Shown one piece after another: positions 20,912-31,563 of a DNA stretch of 64,000 nucleotides. The notes beneath the pieces are model-generated. The model made no database searches. It saw only the letters and a program-made list of their open reading frames with translations, and had not been told where the DNA came from. The stretch's first letter is position 1, and the number at the start of each line of letters is the position of its first letter. This stretch comes from Blattamonas nauphoetae. Taxonomy: Eukaryota; Preaxostyla; Oxymonadida. The DNA is taken from NCBI GenBank assembly GCA_033064195.1, contig JARBJD010000047.1, positions 1 through 64,000 of the forward strand, in the 5' to 3' direction. Made by a program: the position numbers and the translations under genes.

Positions 20912-22234
20912 TTATTCTCCAAAGCGGCAGAGTGTTGTTATTCCATTCTTCTCGCATGGGAAGAAGCCACCGATGATCTCGTCTTCAAGGTCTTCGTCGA
21001 CCTCCAAGCACACACCGTACTTGTTGCACACAACTTGCTTTCCAACTTGAACTGCAACCTTTCCGACTTTCTTGGCTGTCTTCTTGAGCCATTTCCCGAA
21101 GCCTTGGTCGAGTTCTTCGTCTTCTTCTTCGAGGCAAACACCAGTCTTTGCGCAAAGTGCGGTCTTGCCGACTTTCACAACAACCTTGCCGAGCTTCTTC
21201 AGGAACCCTTGGTCGAGATCCTCGTCGTCAATCTCGTATTCGTCTCCGACAAGGCAAACACCGTTCTCGTCACAGAACACTTCCTTGACGATCTTCTTTG
21301 GAGTCTTGCGGAGTCGCTTTGTGATGCCTTGATCAAGCTCCTCTTCAGCTTCGTCGACTTCCAAGCACACACCGTACTTGTTGCAGACGACCTGCTTTCC
21401 AACTTGAACTGCAACCTTTCCGACTTTCTTGGCTGTCTTCTTGAGCCATTTCCCGAAGCCTTGGTCGATTTCTTCGTCTTCCATCTCCAGGCAGACTCCA
21501 GTTTGAGTGCAGACGATTGTCTTGGTGACTTTAGTCCCGACTTTGACAACCTTCTTTCCAATCTTTTTGAGGGACTTGCCAAGGCCTTGGTCCATCTCCT
21601 CGTCAACAGGAATTGGCTTGTGGGCGCGCTTCCAGTAGCAGGGGCATGAGAGACACATGCATCGGATCATGGCATCTTCGTCGAGGTCATCTGGAACAGT
21701 GAGTTGATCTTCCTCTGTCTCATCAATCTCTTCTTTAACGAAGATAGCAGGTTTTGTGAGAAGTCGGCGAGCGCAGGGGCAGTTGAGGCATCGGCACGTT
21801 TTCATGACATATTCATCCATGTCATCCTCAGCTTGGATTTGATCTTCCTCTGTCTCATCAATCTCTTCCTTAACGAAGATAGCGGGTTTAGTGAGAAGTC
21901 GGCGAGCGCAGGGGCAGTTGAGGCATCGGCACGTTTTCATGACATATTCATCCATGTCATCCTCAGCTTGGATTTGATCTTCCTCTGTCTCATCAATCTC
22001 TTCCTTCACGAAGATTGCGGGTTTGGTGAGAAGTCGGCGAGCGCAGGGGCAGTTGAGGCATCGGCAAACTTTCATGGCATACTCATCCACGTCCTCTTCT
22101 GGCGAAATGTAGTCCTCTTCCTCGATTGGCCTGAAAGAGCCCTTTTTAATGATTGCTGGGAGTGTGCGAATTTGTGTAACGTGTCTTTCGGCTGAGCCGA
22201 TCGAGAGTAATGTGGAGAGTAGCAAAAAGAACAT
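20912..22234 (-). CDS. Secreted polyprotein of cationic Cys-containing peptides with acidic spacers (putative antimicrobial precursor)
   Basis: 440 residues, one exon, stop TAA. Residues 1-15 are a signal peptide (MFFLLLSTLLSIGSA). The first half has four units of ~45 residues with a CxCLxCPC core (cysteines at 57-64, 102-109, 147-154 and 192-199). The first three are followed by ARRLLTKPAIFVK and then a strongly acidic spacer. The second half has five units beginning at G217, G259, G303, G343 and G378. Each follows an acidic run ending (I/L/M)DQ and has a Lys-rich amphipathic stretch such as GFGKWLKKTAKKVGKVAVQV, closed by C-x5-C (for example CNKYGVC). A last Cys pair is at 427 and 436. Alternating acidic pro-pieces and cationic peptides after a signal peptide is the layout of antimicrobial peptide precursors; processing and activity are inferred. 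Units 2 and 5 are identical over 32 residues. The gene stands divergent from the surface pseudokinase at 22,474. Confidence 0.8.
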   Translation of the reverse strand: MFFLLLSTLLSIGSAERHVTQIRTLPAIIKKGSFRPIEEEDYISPEEDVDEYAMKVCRCLNCPCARRLLTKPAIFVKEEIDETEEDQIQAEDDMDEYVMKTCRCLNCPCARRLLTKPAIFVKEEIDETEEDQIQAEDDMDEYVMKTCRCLNCPCARRLLTKPAIFVKEEIDETEEDQLTVPDDLDEDAMIRCMCLSCPCYWKRAHKPIPVDEEMDQGLGKSLKKIGKKVVKVGTKVTKTIVCTQTGVCLEMEDEEIDQGFGKWLKKTAKKVGKVAVQVGKQVVCNKYGVCLEVDEAEEELDQGITKRLRKTPKKIVKEVFCDENGVCLVGDEYEIDDEDLDQGFLKKLGKVVVKVGKTALCAKTGVCLEEEDEELDQGFGKWLKKTAKKVGKVAVQVGKQVVCNKYGVCLEVDEDLEDEIIGGFFPCEKNGITTLCRFGE

Positions 22235-22473
22235 AGTATGTGATAATTGGTGTGAGTCGGGGATTTTTCCACAGGAGCCCGAAATTCGAAGTTCGGATTG
22301 ATCAATTCTGAATCTAAGAACAAGCTGGATAGTTATTTTAATCTTCTGGGGAAAGTCGATTTATGTTAACGCTTCAAAAAATTGTGATTATGTTCTCTCA
22401 TGTCTTCAATCCTGAATTGTCTATCTAAAATCGGACAGTTAAAGGGCCTTTTCATCCCTCTTCATTCGGAACT
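22235..22473. promoter_or_regulatory. Divergent intergenic region, 239 bp
   Basis: It separates the start of the peptide precursor (minus) from the start of a surface pseudokinase (plus), so it must hold both promoters. I see no motif I can name. Confidence 0.35.
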
Positions 22474-25400
22474 ATGTTCTCTATTCTTCTTTTTGTGATA
22501 TGCAGTGTCATTTTTTCGTTCTTGGACACTCTTCCTATCACTCAACTCCTGTCTATCTGCCCTCTTCCAACAACTGAGGCTCCGTCCAGACTTGAGATCC
22601 CTCCCTCATCAATGTCAGTCATTACTGAAACGTTCTCATTTGTCCATCATCATTGCCATATTTATTTCGCCAACTCTCATTTCACATCCCATCTGAAAGC
22701 CAATCCACTCGTCTTTTCACTCCAAAACTCAACACTCTCAATATCTTCCGTTGTGTTCAGTCAGCAACCAAACCATTCACTTGCATCTGTAGACGCTTTC
22801 AGTAGGTTCAACCTTCTCGACTCTGAGGTGCTATTACCCGTTTCTACAGTCCCACTGTTCACGACAAGTGACGGACACATCTGTCTGAACAATATTGTTT
22901 TTCACTCCGATACTGAATACCTGTACCAACCATTAATCGAGTCGCATACTCATCATTCCACAGTCGATGCTATCAGTATCTCAATCTCGTCATCAACATC
23001 ACTCAGTCAATCACCGATCCTCATCTCTGGTCAAGGACAAGCAGTTATGCTGTACTCGTCACATATATATAACCTGTCGACTGTGGTGGGTTTGGAGCCG
23101 GCCATAACAACGATACAACGTTCTTTAGTCGTCTCAAACGAGATCTCTTCGTCAACATCTCCGTTGACACATCTACTTCTGTCTGCGGCCAGAACTATCT
23201 CCATTGATCATACTAATAATACCTTTTCTCATATCACGAACAATCTTCCCTCTCCTTCAACCCCAATCAGCGCATCCACAACTTATACGTCAGATCGTTT
23301 TGTCTACTGCACGTCATCTTCAAGCTCCGAAGGAGGCGCGTTGACGCTTTTAGCGTCCGCCCGACTGACTTTATCGAAATGTGTGTTCACAGACTGCAAA
23401 AACACCCATTCAAAAGGACAAGGTGGAGTGATCAGAGCCACATCCGGTACTTTGGATATTTCTTCAACCAGATTCGAAGGATGTTCCGCATATACCGCTG
23501 GATCGATCTACATCTCATCAACTGTCATAAATATCATCTCCTCGACGTTTTACGAATCTGTCTCAACCGCCGCATCCCGAACCACAGAATACGACGTTTC
23601 GGATCCATCAAAGTTCGTAAATGAAGGCGGAGGCGCGATTTTTTGTATTCTTGGCAAAGACTTTGTTCTAAAGGACTGCCTGTTCATGCGGTGCGTGGCG
23701 AACTCGACTGGGGGTGGAATCATATTCTATCCTTACGGGGTGAATTCACCGTCATTCTTTGAAATGCATTACATATATTTTACGGGGACGAACGGTATAT
23801 TTCTTTTTTGATTCGTTATTGCTTTGCTTTCGTTATGATCTCTTTTTCGTAGTGCTTGATGATATCAATGGAAATGGACGATCAAATTGCGTCGGTGGAC
23901 ACAACATCATGATCACCCATCAGCAATTCTCGGATAATGTCCAAACAGCCTCTTACTTTCAAAACGGCAAGAACCCAACATCCACCCCTCACTGCCTCGC
24001 CATCTTCACCGATTCTGTTCTCGATGGCACGGCAAAGGCATTCCACAACGGCCGAAGTGGCACAATCTCCATGGATAGTGGTGAGCTTTCCTCGGTCATG
24101 TCAGTCAGCGTCGATGGGACGGATCAACTCACATGTTCGACAGCTCCCAAATGTTTAACTGTTGCGTACGCTGCTCGCAAAATAACGAACGGGGGGACGA
24201 TCCACGTTGAACAAGGAACTTTCGGCTCGAACGGACAAGAAGATGGAATTTTAGTGGAAACCCGCGAGATCGGCCTGTCTGGCGCCGGCAAAGATAAAAC
24301 CAAAGTGATTCTCACGCAAAAAGAAGGAACAGACGCCAACTTCTTCATATCCACGGGGTCACTTTCGCTCTCCTCACTCGCCCTCAAGCTCCCGTCAGCT
24401 CCAGCCACCACTGTCCTTGGACTCATCGCTGTTGATGGACAGGGCGAGCTGTCGATCGAGTTCTGCGAGTTGTCTGGAAATGCAGATCAGCAAACCACAA
24501 TTCTCGTATCTGCGATCAACGGTGCTGTTGTGAGAATTGTCTCGTCGTCTTTTCGCGATCTGGAAGGCCTGGGAAGCGGTGGCTGTTGTGTGGACGTTGT
24601 TTTGGGCGGAGTTGGAAGTGTGAACATCACGTCGTGTGATTTCAGTGGTGTGACAACCACCCAGACGACTGACTACACGGCATCGCTGATCAGAATCGAG
24701 CTGACAGAGAACACACAAAGTTTCTGTCTCGCCTCGCTCGTCTTCGATCCGTCGATCCCTCTTTTCCCTGCCTCCCACATCCACATCCTCGCACCCGACG
24801 TCACCCAATGCATCACCCCCTCCCAATTCTCTCTCGACTTCGAAGACACAGCGGAAGACAACCAGCGATTCGTGGCAACGTCTGAAGAACCGTTCCGATC
24901 GAAGGAGTCGTTCGGAATTCCATGGTACTTTGAGTCACTCATCACTCTCTACATGGACTCGAACGGGGATGACACCAATGCGTGCGACACTGCTGTCACG
25001 GCATGTCGGACTCTCCAGCGAGCTGCGGAGATTATGGGAGGGCTGACAAACTTCACGGTGAGAGTGAAAAGCGGAGCTGTAGCAGGAAGTGTGGATGTGA
25101 CAGATGCAACCATCGTCTCATCATCGACGTCTGAACTCGCTGCGGTCCAAGCGACAGCTGAATCTGACGCTGTTCCCCTCCTCTCCGTCGATGGGGGACG
25201 ACTGGTTTGCACTCGACTCGATATTTCTGTTCAACCGACCAGCCAAAATGATTTCGTTCTTCTTCGAGGTGTCAACTCAGCAGACATCCAACTGACGCAC
25301 TGTGTTCTTCATTGCGAGAGCTTGTTTGTGTCCGAAGATGCCGCTGTGGATATCTGCAGCTGGGAGACCGGAGCTGTGGCTGTTGTTGATTCGTCGCTTG

Positions 25401-27094
25401 ATTTGTCCGACACCACTCTCTCGTCTTTCTCGCAAGGAGCACTGTTTCTTGAGGATTCGTCTCTCTCGCTCTCCAACACTCAGTTTGAAGGAAACTCGCC
25501 TTCAAACGAGAAATACACGCAGGCAAGACGCAACATGGTCTGTTCAAACTCGTCGATTGCCATGGGAGAGGGGGTTGTGTTTGCTGATAACACGAAAGAC
25601 ACGCCTCTCTGCATGTGGATCACTGGAAACGAGTGCAAAGTCAGCACGAACGGCTCTGTCAGCACGAACCACCTCCTTTTTCAACTCCAAATTGACTCAA
25701 AACTGAATGTCTCTCTGAACGACACCAATCTGATTGTCAACGTGACAGGAAAGAACATCTTTCCATGCAATGTTGTCTTGACAATCGTGCCAAACAAGAC
25801 GGCCTCCAATCGAGACACCATCCGCATCCCTCTTCAGGAAGATGGCGATGTTGAAGGCATATCTGATCTCACACTGACAGACACGTCAATTTCGTTTCAA
25901 ATTTCGTCGATTTACGTTCCCTGGAGGGAAGAGCAATCTTATTTTCAGATTCTAGTTGATGGAGAATCCATACAAACCTTTGAGGCGTTCTACAAATTTG
26001 TCTCCATGCCAACGTCCTCACTTCTTCAGTGGATTCTTCTCGGTGTTGCGGTCGGCGTTGGTCTTGTGCTCGTCTGCATCGCCACAATTTTCCTCGTCAG
26101 ACACGCTGCCAAGCGAGCTGCCCGACTCCAAAGCCGACGACGTGTGATGTCCGAAGAAATGGACGCCATCGGAACCAACCTCACGCAACATACACTCACC
26201 AAGTTTTCTTCGCTTCCCCCCGCTCCCCCTGCCTTCTGCCCGGTTCTGGTATTGCCAGGACAGGATGAGAAAGAAGTTCTGGGTGAGTGGGATGTCCCGT
26301 GTGTGCTGTGTGATGACGCTGAGTTCAGATGGTGTTACGGTGACAGCAGAAGGAGTGTGTTCTCCCAACTCCATTCGATCGAAGGCGGGAAAGACGACAT
26401 TCTGGACTCGAATGGACAGAAAGAGCAGATTTCGGGATTCTCGCCTGTGGAGACAGTTTCGATCCTTCTGAAAGTGGTTGCTGCTCTCAAGTTCCTCCTC
26501 GCCTCTCCCTCCAAACACGATTCCTCTCTCTTCACCCCAGCCTCACTCTCATCACACTCAATCCTCGTCTTTCCCAACGGCCAGGTGTGTCTTGCTCTGC
26601 CTCAGCCTCTGGCGGAGTCTGTTGGACTGAAGAATCCAAACGCCATCCATCGTCAAAACAACGTCTTCTTTTCTGACTCCATTTCCAACCGTCGATGGTT
26701 CTCGCCAGAACTCGCAACACCAAGCACTGTTCTGAATGCTCCTGAAGTTGCGCAATCGCTTGTGTTCTCGCTGGGTTTGGTGTTGTTTGAGATGGTTGTG
26801 GGAGAAGTTCCGTTTGGACAGCTGGACGGAATTCAAGCACAACGAAAGATCCAAATTGGACTCCTTCCAGACCTCAAGTTAATCACACATGGGAAGAAGA
26901 AGACAGCAGACAAGACATTCAATGCAATCAGAGACAAACACGAACTGGAACAAACTGTGAAGGATGAAGACACAGAAGCGGCCATCGAGAGAGCAGTTGT
27001 TTTGGAAGAGATGTGCGCGAAGTGTCTTCGCTTCGGTGGGAAAGACCGACCACAGCTGACACAGCTGAAGGAGCAGCTGGAGCTCCTTGTGTGA
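22474..27094 (+). CDS. Beta-helix surface protein with pseudokinase tail, two exons
   Basis: Exons 22474-23794 and 23853-27094, with a 58-nt GT..AG intron. The join keeps the frame (..GTN-VLDDINGNG..) and gives 1,520 residues ending in TGA. The signal peptide is MFSILLFVICSVIFSFLD. The ectodomain has beta-helix rungs with GGALTLLASARLTLSKCVF, GQGGVIRATSGTLDISSTRF and EGGGAIFCILGKDF. The membrane span is at ~26,027-26,100 (WILLGVAVGVGLVLVCIATI), followed by basic residues. The cytoplasmic C-lobe kinase landmarks are RRWFSPE (APE), VFSLGLVLFEMVVGEVPFG and CLRFGGKDRPQL. No glycine loop, catalytic Lys or HRD is seen, so it is probably catalytically dead. It shares its architecture with the gene at 4,251-13,587. 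The likely role is cell-surface recognition or adhesion; the ligand is unknown. Confidence 0.82.
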
Positions 27095-27259
27095 AGGGAT
27101 GGATGGGTTGGGGAACTTTAGGGGAGAGTTCGTTTATCCGTGCCCTCAGCTTTTTTATGGCACTTCGCACACTCTGTTCATTTGATTGTGTCCAAAAACG
27201 CATAGTACCACAAAGTTTTCAACAAGAAACTCTTTTCATTCAATGGGACGATCCTCATC

Positions 27260-28867
27260 ATGCAGCTTGGCGTGAAAAATGGACGAAGTGAGCATCTACG
27301 CTCATTAATGGGAGGCCTCATTAAAGCAGTACTGGCTGGTGAAGCTGTTGAAAAGATTCCGCAGCTCCCACGTGAGTTCGCCAACGAAGAAAAGGAAAGC
27401 GAATTCAATGTCACTGTGGAGGAAGGTATGGCTTCCTTGCTTTGTATTTATGGTCATATAGAGCAGGAGCTTATTGCAAAGCAGCTTATTGCGATGATGG
27501 GATTCATTCCAAAAGAGGAAGGGCAAGATGAAAAAACGCTGGCTGGATATGCGGAGGAAGCATTAACTCGACCTCTAAAATCATACGTGCCAGAAATTGT
27601 CATATTTAAAGCAGGATGCAATCGTTGCAACAAGAAGAAGTACTACATCTCAGATGCTTGTGAAGGATGTGTCGCCCGTCCGTGTATGACGAACTGTCCG
27701 CGAAAGGCCATCACCAGAACGGACCACAGATGCCGCATTGATGAGTCCAAATGCATTGGATGCAGTCTCTGCCAGAAGAACTGCCCGTACGACGCGATTG
27801 TCCGACGCAAGATTCCTTGTGCGGATGAATGTCCAATGGAGGCTCTGAGCAAGGACGCTCAAGGATACAGCCATATTAACCCGGAAAAGTGCATTCATTG
27901 CGGAAGATGCATGACTCGGTGTCCTTTTGGCTGCATCTCAATGACGTCGATGATCTTCGATGTTGCACGCTATCTCCATCAAAAGGATCGTCCTGTGATT
28001 GCCATGTTTGCTCCAGCTGTCTTCGGACAGTTCCCCGCGTCTCCGCATCAATTGCGAAATGCGTGTCTGAAGTGTGGATTCTCAGACATGGTTGAGGTGT
28101 CCCTCGGTGCCGATACAACATCCCTCACCGAAGCAGCGGAATTCTTGGAGCATGTGGGGACAGGAGCTCAGCCTGTTTTGATGACATCTTGCTGTCCCGC
28201 GTGGGTACGCGCAGTCCGAATTCATGTTCCGAAATTGGCGCCCTTTCTCTCCGACACAGGCTCGCCCATGAAATACACGGGCGATATGCTCAAGGCACGT
28301 GATCCGGACTGCATCACCGTGTTTGTGGGTCCTTGCACGGCGAAGCGTGCGGAATCTCAGATCATCGAGAACACTGACTTGGTGCTCACAGCGGAAGAGA
28401 TGCAGGCTCTCTTCGACGCGTGCGGGGTCAACCCATCAGCGATGCCGAAGGACGACAGAAGCACCACTCGAATGCCCAGCCGAGAAGCGTCGAAATACTG
28501 CGTGCGGCAGGGCGTGACCGAGGCTGTGCTGAAGGCGATTCCAGGGGCAGTGAAGAAGATCGCGGCAGATGAGGAGATGGTGAGTGTGCAGAAGACGATC
28601 TTCGAAAAGGCGCGGCAGACCGACATCCAAGTTCGTCCTGTGTTCGTGTCGCCGCTGGACAGGCAGAGTCTGCCGAAGATCAAACAGTGGGGCGACAACC
28701 CCGACCAGATCCCGGGGAACATGATTGAGTGCATGTGCTGCGATGGCGGGTGTGTGGGCGGGTCGGGGAACATCGTTCCGTCGAAAATCTCTCTCCCGCG
28801 TGTGATGAAGCTGAAGGATGAGCGTCCGCTCTTTGCGGAGATTGAAGATGTGACTGCGCTGGAATAG
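27260..28867 (+). CDS. [FeFe] hydrogenase, group-B-like, monomeric with 2[4Fe-4S] domains
   Basis: 535 residues, one exon, stop TAG. It catalyses reversible proton reduction with electrons from ferredoxin-type donors, giving H2 as an anaerobic electron sink. The ferredoxin-like part is at ~134-226: CEGCVARPCMTNCP, CIGCSLCQKNCP, CADECP and CIHCGRCMTRCP. The H-cluster signatures are L1 TSCCPAW (309-315), L2 GPCTAKRAE (357-365, with Gly where MPCxxKxxE has Met) and L3 ECMCCDGGCVGGSG (490-503). The N-terminal LRSLMGGL...CIYGHIEQELIAKQLIAMMG block resembles the helical leader of group B enzymes. No targeting signal is obvious, so it is probably cytosolic. From ~28,100 onward the third codon positions are clearly richer in G and C than in neighbours, suggesting high expression or an origin by transfer. 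Confidence 0.9.
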   Translation: MQLGVKNGRSEHLRSLMGGLIKAVLAGEAVEKIPQLPREFANEEKESEFNVTVEEGMASLLCIYGHIEQELIAKQLIAMMGFIPKEEGQDEKTLAGYAEEALTRPLKSYVPEIVIFKAGCNRCNKKKYYISDACEGCVARPCMTNCPRKAITRTDHRCRIDESKCIGCSLCQKNCPYDAIVRRKIPCADECPMEALSKDAQGYSHINPEKCIHCGRCMTRCPFGCISMTSMIFDVARYLHQKDRPVIAMFAPAVFGQFPASPHQLRNACLKCGFSDMVEVSLGADTTSLTEAAEFLEHVGTGAQPVLMTSCCPAWVRAVRIHVPKLAPFLSDTGSPMKYTGDMLKARDPDCITVFVGPCTAKRAESQIIENTDLVLTAEEMQALFDACGVNPSAMPKDDRSTTRMPSREASKYCVRQGVTEAVLKAIPGAVKKIAADEEMVSVQKTIFEKARQTDIQVRPVFVSPLDRQSLPKIKQWGDNPDQIPGNMIECMCCDGGCVGGSGNIVPSKISLPRVMKLKDERPLFAEIEDVTALE

Positions 28868-29578
28868 GACCCCCATTGATGCAACTGCATGTCTGTGTGG
28901 TGCAGAATGCTGTGTATCTCAAATTAATCCATTATTTCTCTTTCTTTCCGCTGCTCGTATCCATTTATCATCGAGATTCAGACAGGCGTTTCTCTTGTTG
29001 TTTTTCTTTCCTATTTTCCAAATCAACATTTTTTTATTTCGTGTTCTGGATTTCGGTCACAATTATGAGTGTGTACTTGGGATGTCGGCAAATGTTGAGT
29101 TTGTAGAATGGTTCTTTTTTTTTGCCTTCACCATAAACCATCATCACACAAAATTTGTTGAAAAAATGTGATGAAATGCCTGATTAAAGGCGACAATGAA
29201 TCAAGAAAACGAAAATGTGGAGTGATTGTGTTGACCAATCGCCCTTTACAATCAGGATCAACAGAGCTTCGAATTCGTTCTGACGATCACGACACTATGA
29301 TCGATATTACAGCAATCAGACGTTCTCATCACTATATGGGACATGTGGTGATGAGAGGACGGGATACAGCTCCTCTCGCACGAACCGAGATTCGTGTGTG
29401 GAGTGTGGGTTGAATGGAGGCGATGGAGGGAGCAGGGAAGGATCGAGCGAAGACTAACCTTTTGGGATACATGTGGGAGAGAACGCGGTGTGCGAGGAGT
29501 TGAGTTGGGAGAGGAAAGAATGAAAGAAAGTAAAGTTGGACTGCCCCTAGCACAAAAAAAAGGGACTGCCCCAAGTCA
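28868..29578. other. Intergenic stretch, ~0.7 kb
   Basis: T-rich 3' flank of the hydrogenase, then a stretch (29,168-29,413) that is open for 81 codons but matches nothing I know. No gene is supported. Confidence 0.35.
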
Positions 29579-30885
29579 TTACTCGTACTGCGTCAAGTAA
29601 AATCCCCATCTTATTTCCTCCATATTCTTGGATATTGGAGTGGCATGGGTGTAGTGTGTCTGGTGGTGAATTTCCAAAGAACCATGAGAGGGATCAGACG
29701 ATAGTGTTTATATATGAGTTGGATGAGATGACTAGAGATGATGTTGAAAGTATAGAACCAAAAAATCTGCATGGAAAGTTGAAATTCTTCCTATCAATGT
29801 TGTTCTGAAACAATCACACTTTTTAGCACTTTATGGATGTTGATTTTGGATATATATGTTTTCACGACAAACAAATCTTGAAAACGGACAAGAACCGAGA
29901 TATAGTGATCTTTCATATCCGATGAATTGATTGTTTTCAACGATTTCGACATTCTGTCTCCCAACTGTTGGAAGACCTATCCTCCAGTGACTGTTCTTTT
30001 TTTCTTTCGTACATCAGAGATGGACATTCTGAGTGAAAAGTTGATGTTTTTCGAACTGTATCGTTCAGATGACCGAATTCTGGGAATATGGCACAACCAG
30101 ATACAATACACTACAACCAGACACAGTAAACCACCGCCAGATACAATACACTTCGCCAGACACACTACACCCATGCCATTGGAGTTGGTTGGGAGATGTG
30201 GGAAATGTTGTCAATTCGGATCGATGTTCCTTGATAGATGACAGAACACTGAAAAAGTGAAGAAATGGGAGAAAAGAGAATCAGACTCCAATTCGCACTG
30301 ATGAAGGGATTCCTGATATGTAAAATCGGAAAGCCTCTCCATTCACAAAGAACTGCACTGTTCGAGGTGTTGAGTCAAGATCAACTTCCATTCTGACACA
30401 ATCGCCTTCAATCTGGGGAAAGGTACTCTGACGATATGAATCGGATGACGGAGTGTTGAAGGTGAGATGGCCAACTGTGCTGAAACCGACAGAGTCTTAG
30501 AAGATGAGAAAAGAGAAAAACAGACTTTTGACATGAATCCCAAGTATTTCACCAACTGCTGGAATCGGATTGTTGGAGTCCATCAAACCAACGACAATAT
30601 TATCATCTGATCAAACAATGAGGAGGAATCAAGCACACCTCGATTCGCGAAGAATGTGAAAGTGATCGAGATCACTCCAGATGTGAATGGGTCAGATAGA
30701 AAGACAGAACTCCAAAGAGAATGCCCCATTTTATTCTGACCATGTTCCGTTCGGGTGAGAATTGTGCGAGCAATGGAGAAATGCCCCTTTCGAGAGAAAG
30801 TCTTGAGGGGTAGTGTTGAGAGAGGTTTGGGAGCTTTTGTGTGTTGGAGACGAATCACTGTGTTTGAATGTCTTTGGAGATTCAT
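29579..30885 (-). pseudogene. SPRY-domain gene copy 4, last exon split by a hAT-type MITE
   Basis: Read on the minus strand: exon 1 30885-30639 (starts MNLQRHSNTVIRLQHTKAPK), exon 2 30606-30526, exon 3 30495-30287, and exon 4 from 30248. Introns are 32, 30 and 38 nt. The exon 2 and exon 3 lengths (81 and 209 nt) equal those of the 14-20 kb copies. Conserved parts are DPFTSGVISITFTF, LMDSNNPIPAVGEILG, VRMEVDLDSTPRTVQFFVNG, GIPSSVRIG and SIRIDNISHISQPTP. Exon 4 is then interrupted at 30,185. Past the element, at 29,633 and below, the frame resumes with the expected end of the domain (KNMEEIRW) and runs to TAA at 29579-29581. The ancestral gene was intact; this allele should give a truncated domain. 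Confidence 0.72.
29642..30177. mobile_element. hAT-type MITE, family C (536 bp), inside SPRY copy 4
   Basis: Perfect 22-bp terminal inverted repeats begin GGCATGGGTGTAGTGTG, at 29642-29663 and 30156-30177. The 8-bp duplication ATTGGAGT is on both sides (29634-29641 and 30178-30185). Subterminal repeats of CCAGATACAATACACT type lie near the right end. It has no transposase. Eight-bp duplications point to the hAT superfamily. Confidence 0.88.
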
Positions 30886-31563
30886 GGGCGATTTGTGGTG
30901 GATGACGCTGAGATGAAGACGGTGGGAGTTTTGGAAGGACAGGTGTGGATTGTGATTGGCTGACAGGGTGTCGCCGGTTGCGATCATGTTGCACGAGTGA
31001 AGAGGGATTTCTTGCTCTTTTTGGGATTGGGTTTCGAGAATCAAAAATGGTCGGTTGAGGCTTCGGAGCGAGAAGTGCAACATTCCTTCTTGTTTTTGTG
31101 TTGTGAGCGAGTTGGGTCGGCGTCAGACGTGGATGAAAATTGGATAAGGAATGTGAAGAGGTGGATGTGGGCAGAGACAGCGTATACCGCGGCAAATGGA
31201 GTGAAATCCTCGATTGGGAGGATGGAACACGAGGGGGGCCTGTTGTGTTTGACTGTGAAGTCAAAGTCGATGGAGCAATGGAATTGGAGGTGGAATCATT
31301 TCCGTTGGTTGGTCTTGTTTTCTTATTCATGTTTTATCTTGATCAATCCCTGACTTTGAAACTTCACCTTTTTTCACGTAAAACCAGAGAAATTCCACAC
31401 TTCGATAATAGAGAACAATGTTCTGGATGAACAGAATTCTCCTCTGCTTTTTCCCATCTCAGATAAACCATTATTCAGCCACCGTTCTCATCAAACTGGT
31501 AAAGACAAAAAAAGGGTTAGGACTCATCTCGTGAGAATGCCACAAACAACACTTCTCGTCAAA
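30886..31563. other. Intergenic stretch, ~0.7 kb
   Basis: Open frames exist on both strands but have skewed Ser/Pro/His or Arg composition and no recognisable motif. I see no supported gene. Confidence 0.35.
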
